Source: Geminocystis herdmanii PCC 6308 (GTDB lineage Bacteria; Cyanobacteriota; Cyanobacteriia; Cyanobacteriales; Cyanobacteriaceae). From it: a stretch of DNA of 64,000 nt. Positions 44,553-53,066 of this stretch are shown here, in pieces; position 1 is the stretch's first letter; every line of letters begins with the position of its first letter. Below the pieces are notes generated by a model. It did not search any database. It had not been told where the DNA came from and saw nothing but the letters and a program-made list of their open reading frames with translations. The stretch is from positions 1,766,230-1,830,229 of the forward strand of contig NZ_CM001775.1 of assembly GCF_000332235.1 (NCBI RefSeq). Reading direction: 5' to 3'. Position numbers and translations under genes: made by a program.

Positions 44553-46055
44553 ATGGAATTAATTATTCTTTTCTTAGTACTCAGTACCCTTAGCTACATC
44601 ATAATTAAACGCAATATTGCCAAGATAACAAAAACCCCCACTTGGTTATTATGGTTAGCTTTAATGATACCGCCATTAATTTGGGTGGGATGGTATCTGA
44701 CGAATCCGAAAAATTCCATGCCCTCTTTATTAGTCTTTATTCCCCTAATTCTTTCCCCTATACTCTATATTTGGTTGATTGAAATCGGAAAAATAACCCC
44801 TGAGAAACCATCTAATTTAGAGTCTTCTGAAGTACAAAAATCCGCAAATCCCTTAAATAATGATAATGTTTCTGGGGAAAATTCTCAGAAGAATAAAACA
44901 CCCCCCATTAATCCACAGGAGGAAAAAGCCTTGAGAGATTGTTTTCCTTGGGGAGTTTATTACCTTCAAAAAATTGATTATTTACCCCAAGCCATCCTTT
45001 GTTTAGGGAAATTAATGACAGCGCCAGAAAAAGCCTATCCCACCATCAAAAGTAATTTAGAAAAGGTTTTTGACGATCGATTTTTAATTATCTTCCAAGA
45101 AACCCTACAAGGTCAACCTTTTTTTGCCTTAGTGCCAAATCCCCATTCTGTCACCATTAAAACTAAGTTACCCGAAGAAAAATTAACTCGTCCTGTCACC
45201 GCTATAATCTTATTATTCCTAACCCTATTAACTACCACCATTATCGGTGCAGAAATTAGCGGAGTACAAGTCACAGAATTAGAAACAAATCCTGAATTGA
45301 TTTTAGAAGGGTTGCCCTATAGTCTCTCCCTAATCGCCATTTTAGGGATTCACGAATTAAGTCATTATCTATTTGCTGTTTACTATAAAATCAAAACAAC
45401 TTTACCCTATTTCATCCCCATTCCCTTCTTTTTAGGTACTTTTGGGGCATTTATTTCCATTAAATCTCCCATGCCTAACCGTAAAGCCGTTTTTGATGTG
45501 GCGATCGCCGGTCCTTTAGGGGGATTTTTAGTTACTATCCCCGTATTAGTCTGGGGTTTAGCCTATTCCCATGTGGTGGATATGCCCGATCGAGTCAGTA
45601 TGTTACAGTTTGACGCATTAGACCCTCGTTTTTCTTTTTTACTGGCAGTATTGGCTAAATTAGTCATGGGGAGTCAATTAGTGGCAGACAAGGCAATCGC
45701 ACTACATCCTGCCGCCATAGCTGGTTATATTGGCTTAATCGTCACCGCCTTAAACTTGATGCCTGTAGGACAATTAGACGGTGGACATATAGTTCATGCT
45801 ATGTTTGGGCAAGGAAAAGCCGTTATAGTAGGGCAAATTACCCGGGTTTTAATGATCATATTAGCCTTAGTGCGAGGAGAGTTTTTATTATGGGCAATCA
45901 TCTTAATTTTTATGCCCGTAGTAGATCAACCCGCCTTAAACGATGTGACAGAATTAGATAACGGTAGAGACTTACTAGGCTTATTTTCCCTCATTTTACT
46001 CATTGTCATCTTATTACCTCTACCCACCACCGTGGCACAATGGCTCAATTTATAG
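44553..46055 (+). CDS. site-2 protease, M50 family (EGY1-like)
   Basis: This 500-residue integral membrane metalloprotease has two N-terminal helices (residues 1-20 and about 30-75), then a soluble segment (about 80-215). The catalytic core comes next, with zinc motif HELSHYLFA near residue 267 and the second site NLMPVGQLDGGHIVHA near residue 410. Cyanobacterial and plastid homologues of this layout include EGY1-type proteases. Substrates are unknown; regulated intramembrane cleavage of membrane-bound regulators is the family role. The start is ATG at 44553. Confidence 0.9.
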   Translation: MELIILFLVLSTLSYIIIKRNIAKITKTPTWLLWLALMIPPLIWVGWYLTNPKNSMPSLLVFIPLILSPILYIWLIEIGKITPEKPSNLESSEVQKSANPLNNDNVSGENSQKNKTPPINPQEEKALRDCFPWGVYYLQKIDYLPQAILCLGKLMTAPEKAYPTIKSNLEKVFDDRFLIIFQETLQGQPFFALVPNPHSVTIKTKLPEEKLTRPVTAIILLFLTLLTTTIIGAEISGVQVTELETNPELILEGLPYSLSLIAILGIHELSHYLFAVYYKIKTTLPYFIPIPFFLGTFGAFISIKSPMPNRKAVFDVAIAGPLGGFLVTIPVLVWGLAYSHVVDMPDRVSMLQFDALDPRFSFLLAVLAKLVMGSQLVADKAIALHPAAIAGYIGLIVTALNLMPVGQLDGGHIVHAMFGQGKAVIVGQITRVLMIILALVRGEFLLWAIILIFMPVVDQPALNDVTELDNGRDLLGLFSLILLIVILLPLPTTVAQWLNL

Positions 46056-46080
46056 GTATTTCCCCTAACTCCCCAACTTC

Positions 46081-46530
46081 TCAACTTTCCTTTTCCCAAT
46101 CTGGACATTTTTCGCCATCCCAACCATAGGGATACATGGCACATACAAGTAAGTTGCCATTATAAGTTTGTCCATGATAATGAGTACATCCAACACAAGC
46201 AGGATGTTTTTGAGTATTAGGTATCGGTTTATAATCCTCAAATAAAGAGTATAACTCTTCTGAGTCAAGATTTTGATCGTCCTCAAATCTAGTTAAATCC
46301 TCATCAAGAAAAACTCGAAAAAAATCGATCATCAAATCATCCATATCCTCCAAAAACTGATTTAACTCGGCGGTGACAGCATTTTCTACTTCTTCCGTTA
46401 AATCATTAAGTTTTGTATCCAATTCTATGATGTTTTTTTGCCATTCTTGATTAATATGAATCGAAAACGACTCTAATCCTTGTTGTACATCATTTAACCA
46501 TTTCCATAAGTTATTATCCCAATTATCCAT
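46081..46530 (-). CDS. conserved cyanobacterial protein with Cys-rich C-terminus
   Basis: This 149-residue protein has an acidic helical first half (about residues 1-100, coiled-coil-like, with VENAVTAELNQFLEDMDDL). The compact C-terminus contains HPACVGCTHYHGQTYNGNLLV and then CAMYPYGWDGEKCPDWE. The four cysteines and two histidines may bind a metal. I do not know a function. ATG at 46530 was preferred over ATG at 46551 because the intervening residues (MIIIRTR) are unlike the helical start. It ends 25 bp from the convergent protease gene. Confidence 0.72.
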   Translation of the reverse strand: MDNWDNNLWKWLNDVQQGLESFSIHINQEWQKNIIELDTKLNDLTEEVENAVTAELNQFLEDMDDLMIDFFRVFLDEDLTRFEDDQNLDSEELYSLFEDYKPIPNTQKHPACVGCTHYHGQTYNGNLLVCAMYPYGWDGEKCPDWEKES

Positions 46531-46605
46531 TCTTGTCCTAATAATTATCAAATTAAACGACTAATTTCATCAATAACCAATAACGGATTCCTTATTCCTC
46601 ATTAA

Positions 46606-46932
46606 TTAATTATCTTCCTCATCGGTAATAATTTCAATGGGGCGTGGTTGAGAAGATTGACTAGAAGTATCATTTTTTTTAATGGTTTGATTTTGAGATT
46701 GTTTAACCATATCATCCACAAAAGTACGAGCTTCTTCCGCCGTCATTTTTCCTTTATTTACCATGTCATCCGCCATTCTTTGCAATTGTTGCGGAAAATC
46801 TGGAGTGTTAGCGATTTTTTCTACTTGTTGCTTCAATTCTTGAAATTTATCATTCGCTTTTTCCACAGCATAACCGGCTATGCCTACACCTAAATAGAAG
46901 GCTTTTTGTAATAAGTTTTCTGAGTTTGCCAT
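46606..46932 (-). CDS. small phasin-like helical protein
   Basis: This 108-residue protein begins NLLQKAFYLGVGIAGYAVEKA, followed by an amphipathic helix and QRMADDMVNKGKMTAEEARTFVDDMV. It has a polar disordered tail. The pattern resembles short phasin-like or poly(hydroxyalkanoate) granule-type proteins common in bacteria, but the resemblance is weak. It lies 75 bp upstream of the Cys-rich gene on the same strand and may share its transcript. Confidence 0.68.
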   Translation of the reverse strand: MANSENLLQKAFYLGVGIAGYAVEKANDKFQELKQQVEKIANTPDFPQQLQRMADDMVNKGKMTAEEARTFVDDMVKQSQNQTIKKNDTSSQSSQPRPIEIITDEEDN

Positions 46933-47278
46933 AAATACATTACCTGTAAAATCAATATCTATTTCTCTATTCTAGTCTATAAAAGAGAATAGAGACGCTC
47001 AGATGAACGCCTCTATCAGGTATTAGGTGTTAGGTGTTATTAACATTATAGCAAAACTTGTTCACAAATAACATCAATTATTTAATTTTTTTTTTGTGGC
47101 GAATAAAATTTTCTCTTGATTTCGATCGAACTCTCTATAATCGAACTTTCCCAAGAAGCAATCTCTAAACTCGATGCCAAAGGCACGCTGCGCGCCCGAA
47201 CTCCCTGTAAACTTCATGACTTCTTCTGATCAATTAATGGTAAAATGTCAATGGAAAAACCCGAAATGTTGATCTTAA
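46933..47278. other. 346-bp spacer with dispersed repeats, no gene
   Basis: No gene is visible. The spacer holds a TTAGGTG repeat (about 47019-47036), CGATCGAACTC words (about 47122), a single GAAGCAATCTC word (about 47155) and one 21-bp unit at 47173-47193 beginning GATGCCAAAGGCACGCTG. The final 30 bases lead into the next start codon. Confidence 0.7.
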
Positions 47279-48196
47279 ATGTCTCAATTTCCCCATGACG
47301 AATTTGTCAAAGAAGTGTTACCAGAATTGTATCAAAATTATGGTCAAGTAATTCCTTCAGCGGATGTAAGTAGCGAAAGAAGAGAAGTGGATATTCTTTT
47401 TATTCCTGATAAATCAGTACCGACAACACCCGACACATTAGGATTATTAGGAAAAATTGCACAAACAACTTGTTTAATAGAAGTTTACCGTAATCATATT
47501 CAAGCCGAGCAGATTATGGATTGTATTGGTAAACTAATTAGTGTCAAAAACAATCTTTTAAAAGACCAAAAAAAAGACATCGCTTTATGGATTATAACCC
47601 CTACGGTTTCTAAACAGATTTTGAGTCAATTTTCAGGACAACCTCAAGAAAATTGGGAGAAAGGAGTGTATTTTTTACCTCAAGGATTTAACACAGGTAT
47701 TATTGCCGTACATCAATTACCAAAAACTCCCCAAACATTATGGTTAAGACTATTTGGCAGGGATAAAATACAGCTTAGTGCCATCGAGGAATTGGAATCA
47801 TTACCCGATAACCACCCTTCCCGAAAAAATATATTAAAATCGGTATATGGTTTATTAAATGCTATGGAAGCAAATCAGAATAAATCATTCTCACTCAATC
47901 AAAAAAGGCAGGTGTTAATTATGAGTTTAAGAGCAATATTTGATCAAGAATTCGCCCAAAAAGAAGAAGAAGCAGTGCAACAAGGTATTCAACAAGGTAT
48001 TCAACAAGGTATTCAACAAGGTATTCAACAGGGTATTCAACAAGGTATTCAACAAGGTATTCAACAAGGTAAATTTGAAGGGAAACTGGAAACAGTACCA
48101 CTTTTAATCCAATTAGGTGTGAGTGTCGATGACATTGCTAATCGTCTTAATTTACCCCTAGAGATGATAAAAAAAGCTGTTAATCCCCAAAACTAA
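47279..48196 (+). CDS. Rpn/PD-(D/E)XK-like protein with QQGI repeat
   Basis: This 305-residue protein begins MSQFPHDEFVKEVLPELYQN and has a nuclease-like core with SSERREVDILFIPD and TCLIEVYRN. It ends in a helical region whose tail contains seven perfect QQGI repeats (about residues 234-261), followed by GKLETVPLLIQLGVSVDDIANRLNL. Relatives are often misnamed flagellar assembly proteins because of the QQG repeat. Nuclease activity is inferred only from the fold pattern. The start is ATG at 47279. Confidence 0.72.
   Translation: MSQFPHDEFVKEVLPELYQNYGQVIPSADVSSERREVDILFIPDKSVPTTPDTLGLLGKIAQTTCLIEVYRNHIQAEQIMDCIGKLISVKNNLLKDQKKDIALWIITPTVSKQILSQFSGQPQENWEKGVYFLPQGFNTGIIAVHQLPKTPQTLWLRLFGRDKIQLSAIEELESLPDNHPSRKNILKSVYGLLNAMEANQNKSFSLNQKRQVLIMSLRAIFDQEFAQKEEEAVQQGIQQGIQQGIQQGIQQGIQQGIQQGIQQGKFEGKLETVPLLIQLGVSVDDIANRLNLPLEMIKKAVNPQN
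47978..48073 (+). repeat. 12-bp tandem repeat CAACAAGGTATT inside the gene
   Basis: Seven units of CAACAAGGTATT (one with CAACAGGG) plus a partial eighth encode (QQGI)7QQGK. Near-perfect identity shows recent copy-number change, which always keeps the reading frame. Confidence 0.95.
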
Positions 48197-48209
48197 AACT
48201 AAATGTCTT

Positions 48210-48425
48210 CATAGCTCGATCGAACTCCCACCAAAATCGATCGAACCTCCCCACAATCCCCAAAATCGATCGAACCCTATAACCTCAATCGAACTCCCTT
48301 AAAATCGATCGAACCCTCCCCCCTCTTACAAAACCTCGATCGAACTCCTATCCTGTCATTGCGAGGAAACGAAGCAATCTCCAAAGTCGATCGAACCCCC
48401 CGTCATTGCGAGGTAACGAAGCAAT
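48210..48425. repeat. cluster of CGATCGAACYC words with GAAGCAATCTC repeats
   Basis: Within about 215 bp there are six perfect CGATCGAAC words (near 48216, 48239, 48267, 48307, 48334 and 48389) and one damaged one, each followed by CCC- or TCC-rich sequence at irregular spacing of 23-55 bases. Two copies of a CATTGCGAGGNAACGAAGCA-type repeat lie at about 48357-48381 and 48403-48428. The 469-bp spacer 48197-48665 holds no gene. Confidence 0.8.
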
Positions 48426-48665
48426 CTCCTGAGATGGCTTCACTATCGTTCGCCATGACACCAAATAGTTCTACTAAAGTGAGTTAAATTTTCCCCAAAA
48501 ATGATTGAGGAGGTTGGGGTGTTCAAGGCAATTGTTACAATTTCGTGACCTTTACCCCAAAAAGTAATCATATCGATCAAAAAAGTGTTAATTTTATGTA
48601 TGTAAATGTTTGAGCAAACATATTTATTCACACCCCCTATTCAACTATCCACTAACCACTATTCT

Positions 48666-51600
48666 ATGACTATCAATATCAACCCTTTTAATACTTTAGT
48701 TGTCAATGCTAACAGTAATGATACTATTCTAAATCTATTTCAATATTTTGATGATCCTTTTACCACTGGGAAAATTGCCACTTTTAACTTATACGACAAC
48801 AACCTTGGTAATGGAGAAATTAATGTTTTATTATTTGATCAAAATGGAGAAGGTGCGCCCCTAACAGTTAACAATTTTTTACAATATGTTGACGATAACG
48901 CCTATGTTAACTCTATTATCCATCGATCTCTACCGAATTTTGTCATTCAAGGAGGCGGTTTTACCACTAATAATTTGGAGGTGAATAATATACAAACAAA
49001 TCCTCCAGTGGTTAACGAGTTTAGCTCAAATCGTTCTAATACAAGGGGTACAATCGCTATGGCAAAGTTAGGAGGTGATCCTAATAGTGCTACAAGTCAA
49101 TGGTTTTTTAATGTAGCTAATAACGCCAGTAATTTAGATTATCAAAATGGTGGTTTTACTGTCTTTGGTGAAGTACTTTCTGGAAATGACTTAAATACTA
49201 TAGATTCGATCGCATCTTTATCTACTATTGACGCTAGGGTTACAAATCCCGCTTTTACTAACCTACCCGTAATTAATTCTCCCGTAAATGACGACAATGA
49301 TTTAGTTAGATTCGAGAATATCACCGTTACTGATGTACCTGAATTGAGTTTTACCATCCAAAATAACACCAATCCTAGTTTAGTTACTTCTACCATTAAC
49401 AATCAGGGAGAAATTTTATTTGATTACCATAGCAATACCAATGGTGTCGCTGAAATTACCATCCAAGCTACCAATTTATTAGGAGAAACTCAAAACAATA
49501 CTGTCAGAGTCTTAGTCTTAGTTACTGATGATACCCTTGATGGTGGCACGGGTGCGGATAGTATGGTAGGAGGTGCTGGTAACGATACCTACTATGTGGA
49601 TAATGTTAATGATGTAGTGATAGAAAGACTAAATGAGGGCATAGACACTGTTATTTCCACCATCACCTATACCTTACCCAACCATGTAGAAAACTTAACC
49701 TTAAGTGGCACTGCGAATATTAACGGCACGGGTAATACTCTGAATAACATAATCAGTGGTAACAGTGGTAATAACAAGCTAAGTGGAGGCGGTGGTAATG
49801 ATACCTTAAATGGTGGTACTGGTGCAGATACTATGTTTGGCGGTAGTGGTGATGATCTTTACTATGTGGATAATACGGGCGATCGAGTCATTGAAAAAGC
49901 TAATCAAGGTATTGATACAGTTATCTCAACCATTACTTACACTTTACCTAACCATGTAGAAAACTTAACCTTAAGTGGTAGTGCAAATCTCAACGGTACG
50001 GGAAACGGATTAAATAATGTCATCAGGGGTAACAGTGGTAATAATATCCTTAATGGGGGTGCAGGTGCAGATACCATGAGAGGAGGTGCAGGTAACGATA
50101 CCTATTATGTGGATAATACGGGCGATCGAGTTATCGAAAATGTCAATCAGGGTACAGATACGGTTCGATCGACCATCACCTATACTTTACCGAATCATGT
50201 GGAATACTTAATCTTAACCGGTGCAGCAAACATTAATGGTACAGGCAATACTTTAGATAACCGTATCACTGGTAACAGTGGTAATAATCGCCTTATCGGT
50301 GGTGATGGTAATGATACCCTTATTGCTGGTGCGGGGAATGATACCTTATCTGGGGGAGTGGGTGCAGATAGTATGGTAGGAGGATTAGGAAATGATCTTT
50401 ACGGTGTAGATCATCCGGGGGATGTGATTGTGGAAGCCTTGAATGGTGGTATCGATACCGTGAATAGTTCCATTACTTACACATTGCCTGACAACGTCGA
50501 AAATCTGAAGTTAACAGGCACAACCAATATTAGTGGTACAGGGAATATCTTAAATAACGTCATCACTGGTAACAGTGGCAATAATCGCCTTAATGGTGGT
50601 GATGGTAACGATACCTTAATCGGTGGTGAGGGGAATGATACCTTATCAGGAGGAGTGGGTGCCGATAGTATGGTAGGGGGTAGTGGAAATGATCTTTACG
50701 GTGTAGATCATCCGGGGGATGTGATTGTGGAAGCCTTGAATGGTGGTATCGATACCGTGAATAGTTCCATTACCTACACACTGGGAGCAAACTTAGAAAA
50801 CCTCACTTTAACAGGCACAACCAATATTAGTGGTACGGGGAATATCTTAAACAATGTCATCAGGGGTAATAGTGGTAATAATCGCCTTAATGGTGGTGAT
50901 GGTAACGATACCTTAATCGGTGGTGAGGGGAATGATACCTTATCAGGAGGAGTGGGTGCCGATAGTATGGTAGGGGGTAGTGGAAATGATCTTTACGGTG
51001 TAGATCATCCGGGGGATGTGATTGTGGAAGCCTTGAATGGTGGTATTGATACCGTGAATAGTTCCATTACCTACACACTGGGAGCAAACTTAGAAAACCT
51101 CACTTTAACAGGCACAACCAATATTAGTGGTACGGGGAATATCTTAAATAACGTCATCACTGGTAACAGTGGCAATAATCGCCTTATCGGTGGTGATGGT
51201 AACGATACCCTCATTGGTGGTGCAGGTAACGATACCTTATCAGGAGGCACGGGTGCGGATAGTATGATCGGAGGATTAGGAAATGATCTTTACGGTGTAG
51301 ATCATCCGGGGGATATGATTGTGGAAGCCTTGAATGGTGGTATTGATACCGTGAATAGTTCCATTACCTACACACTGGGAGCAAACTTAGAAAACCTCAC
51401 TTTAACAGGCACAACCAATATTAGTGGTACGGGTAATACCTTAAATAATGTTATCATCGGTAATAGTGGTAATAATATTCTGACAGGAGGAGCTGGTAAC
51501 GATACCCTAACGGGGGGAGGAGGCAATGATACCCTTATCGGTGGTATTGGTAATGATACCCTGACGGGAGGCTCTGGTAATGACTTTTTCCGCTTTAATT

Positions 51601-51884
51601 CTTCCAATGAAGGGCTCGATCGAATTACCGACTTTAGCGTCATTGATGACACTATCTTAATTAGCCGTAGTGGTTTTGGCGGTGGTTTAACAGTTGGTAC
51701 ACTATTATCAACTCAGTTTATCATAGGTGCATCTGCTACTACTTCCGCTCATCGTTTCATTTATAATTCTAGTACTGGAGGGTTATTCTTTGATGTTGAC
51801 GGTAGTGGTGCGACTTCTGCGGTACAATTTGCGACTTTAAGTACTGGTTTAGCCTTAACTAATGCTGATATTGTCGTAATCTAG
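48666..51884 (+). CDS. secreted cyclophilin (peptidyl-prolyl isomerase) fused to RTX calcium-binding repeats
   Basis: This 1072-residue protein begins with a cyclophilin domain (about residues 30-180: IIHRSLPNFVIQGGGF, GTIAMAKLGGDPNSATSQWF, FTVFGEVLSG). A beta-sandwich linker follows (about 215-285). Then come many GGxGxDxUx nonapeptides of the hemolysin type, such as GGAGNDTY and GGDGNDTLIGG. It has no signal peptide; the C-terminus ends STGLALTNADIVVI, as in type I secreted RTX proteins. Four tandem 297-bp units occupy about 50270-51465. Extracellular peptidyl-prolyl isomerase or S-layer-like roles are plausible. ATG at 48666 was preferred over ATG at 48606. Confidence 0.9.
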   Translation: MTININPFNTLVVNANSNDTILNLFQYFDDPFTTGKIATFNLYDNNLGNGEINVLLFDQNGEGAPLTVNNFLQYVDDNAYVNSIIHRSLPNFVIQGGGFTTNNLEVNNIQTNPPVVNEFSSNRSNTRGTIAMAKLGGDPNSATSQWFFNVANNASNLDYQNGGFTVFGEVLSGNDLNTIDSIASLSTIDARVTNPAFTNLPVINSPVNDDNDLVRFENITVTDVPELSFTIQNNTNPSLVTSTINNQGEILFDYHSNTNGVAEITIQATNLLGETQNNTVRVLVLVTDDTLDGGTGADSMVGGAGNDTYYVDNVNDVVIERLNEGIDTVISTITYTLPNHVENLTLSGTANINGTGNTLNNIISGNSGNNKLSGGGGNDTLNGGTGADTMFGGSGDDLYYVDNTGDRVIEKANQGIDTVISTITYTLPNHVENLTLSGSANLNGTGNGLNNVIRGNSGNNILNGGAGADTMRGGAGNDTYYVDNTGDRVIENVNQGTDTVRSTITYTLPNHVEYLILTGAANINGTGNTLDNRITGNSGNNRLIGGDGNDTLIAGAGNDTLSGGVGADSMVGGLGNDLYGVDHPGDVIVEALNGGIDTVNSSITYTLPDNVENLKLTGTTNISGTGNILNNVITGNSGNNRLNGGDGNDTLIGGEGNDTLSGGVGADSMVGGSGNDLYGVDHPGDVIVEALNGGIDTVNSSITYTLGANLENLTLTGTTNISGTGNILNNVIRGNSGNNRLNGGDGNDTLIGGEGNDTLSGGVGADSMVGGSGNDLYGVDHPGDVIVEALNGGIDTVNSSITYTLGANLENLTLTGTTNISGTGNILNNVITGNSGNNRLIGGDGNDTLIGGAGNDTLSGGTGADSMIGGLGNDLYGVDHPGDMIVEALNGGIDTVNSSITYTLGANLENLTLTGTTNISGTGNTLNNVIIGNSGNNILTGGAGNDTLTGGGGNDTLIGGIGNDTLTGGSGNDFFRFNSSNEGLDRITDFSVIDDTILISRSGFGGGLTVGTLLSTQFIIGASATTSAHRFIYNSSTGGLFFDVDGSGATSAVQFATLSTGLALTNADIVVI
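50270..51465 (+). repeat. four tandem 297-bp units in the RTX gene
   Basis: The landmark TTTACGGTGTAGATCATCCG recurs at about 50398, 50695, 50992 and 51289, a constant period of 297 bases (99 residues). Units two and three are almost identical, down to silent positions, so they were duplicated recently or homogenised by gene conversion. Confidence 0.9.
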
Positions 51885-51935
51885 TTATAATTATCTCGTC
51901 GGCTAGGTGGGGTGTGCATCGCCCTACATTATTTT

Positions 51936-52883
51936 ATGACAGAAATAAACGCTAATTATGATGAACCATGGAAAGAAGCTATAGGAGACTATTTCGATAA
52001 ATTTCTCGACTTCTTCTTTCCAGATGTATATAACTTAATTGACTGGTTAAAACCAATAACATCTTTAGATAAAGAATTGCAAAAAATCACTGCCGATTCC
52101 GATGATAGTAAAAGATTGGTGGATAAACTATTTCAAGTGTGCTTGAAAGATGAACAAGAAGTGTGGATTTTAGTTCACATCGAAGTACAAAGTCAGTATG
52201 ATAGCGACTTTAATCAAAGAATGTTTATTTATCATTATCGTGCTTTTGACTTGTATCGAAAACCAGTAATTAGCCTTGCTATACTGGGAGACGAAAAGGA
52301 AAAATGGCGACCATCCAATTATGGTTATGATTTAGGAGGATGTCAACTGAATCTTAATTTTCCCACGATCAAATTATTAGATTATCAAGAAAAATGGGAA
52401 GAATTAGAAAGAAATTTAAACCCTTTTGCCATGATGATAATGGCTCATTTAAAAACGAAAGCTACCACCAGTAACTTAACAGAAAGAGAGCAATGGAAAT
52501 GGTATTTAATCAGAAGTTTATACGATAAAAAATACAGTAAATTAGAAATAGTAAAACTGTTTAAATTTATCGATGCTATGATGACTTTACCATCATTGTT
52601 ACAGCAAGATTTGAACAAAAAAATTATTAAATACGAGGAGGAAAAAATTATGCCCTTAATTAGTCCTTTTGAACAAATGGCGGAAGAAAGAGGTTTACAG
52701 CAAAGGATCGATCGAGATAAAGAATTAATTATTCGTTTAATTCAAAGAAAATTAGGAGTAATTAATAAAGATTTACAAATGCAAGTAAAAGCATTAAATA
52801 TTGAGGATTTAGAAATCTTAGCAGAGGAGTTATTTGACATGGATTCTGTGGAAGATTTACAACAATGGTTAAGTAAGTTCTAA
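51936..52883 (+). CDS. Rpn/DUF4351-type putative nuclease
   Basis: This 315-residue protein starts MTEINANYDEPWKEAIGDYF and has the nuclease-like core FQVCLKDEQEVWILVHIEVQSQYDSDFNQRMFIYHYRAFDLY. The C-terminus is the DUF4351-like tail (RKLGVINKDLQMQVKALN and LAEELFDMDSVEDLQQWLSK). It is annotated in other cyanobacteria as a cytosolic or transposase-like protein. No partner gene is near. ATG at 51936 was preferred over the upstream TTG frame, which reads through a GTGGGGTGTGCATCGCCC repeat. Confidence 0.8.
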   Translation: MTEINANYDEPWKEAIGDYFDKFLDFFFPDVYNLIDWLKPITSLDKELQKITADSDDSKRLVDKLFQVCLKDEQEVWILVHIEVQSQYDSDFNQRMFIYHYRAFDLYRKPVISLAILGDEKEKWRPSNYGYDLGGCQLNLNFPTIKLLDYQEKWEELERNLNPFAMMIMAHLKTKATTSNLTEREQWKWYLIRSLYDKKYSKLEIVKLFKFIDAMMTLPSLLQQDLNKKIIKYEEEKIMPLISPFEQMAEERGLQQRIDRDKELIIRLIQRKLGVINKDLQMQVKALNIEDLEILAEELFDMDSVEDLQQWLSKF

Positions 52884-52921
52884 TTTTTATCTCTAAAATT
52901 TGATCAAAAAAGATATTAATG

Positions 52922-52947
52922 GTAGCTTGAAATATAGCTACTTTTTT
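52922..52947 (+). terminator. rho-independent terminator after the Rpn-like gene
   Basis: GTAGCT (52922-52927) pairs with AGCTAC (52936-52941) around an A/T-rich loop and is followed by six T residues. Confidence 0.75.
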
Positions 52948-53066
52948 ATCTCAATTTCGATCATGAAAAACTCTCATTCTTAATTTTTTTTGTGGCAAAT
53001 AGAATCATTATTGGTTAAAATTACCAAAAATACCCCAACCCTTGCAAAAAACCAGATTTCAAGATT

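Noticed and set aside
48210-48425. CRISPR array
   Set aside because: The repeated words are only about nine bases, unequally spaced and lack a constant repeat-spacer layout; no cas genes are present.
50270-51465. CRISPR or intergenic satellite
   Set aside because: The 297-bp repeats lie within one open reading frame and encode RTX calcium-binding motifs.
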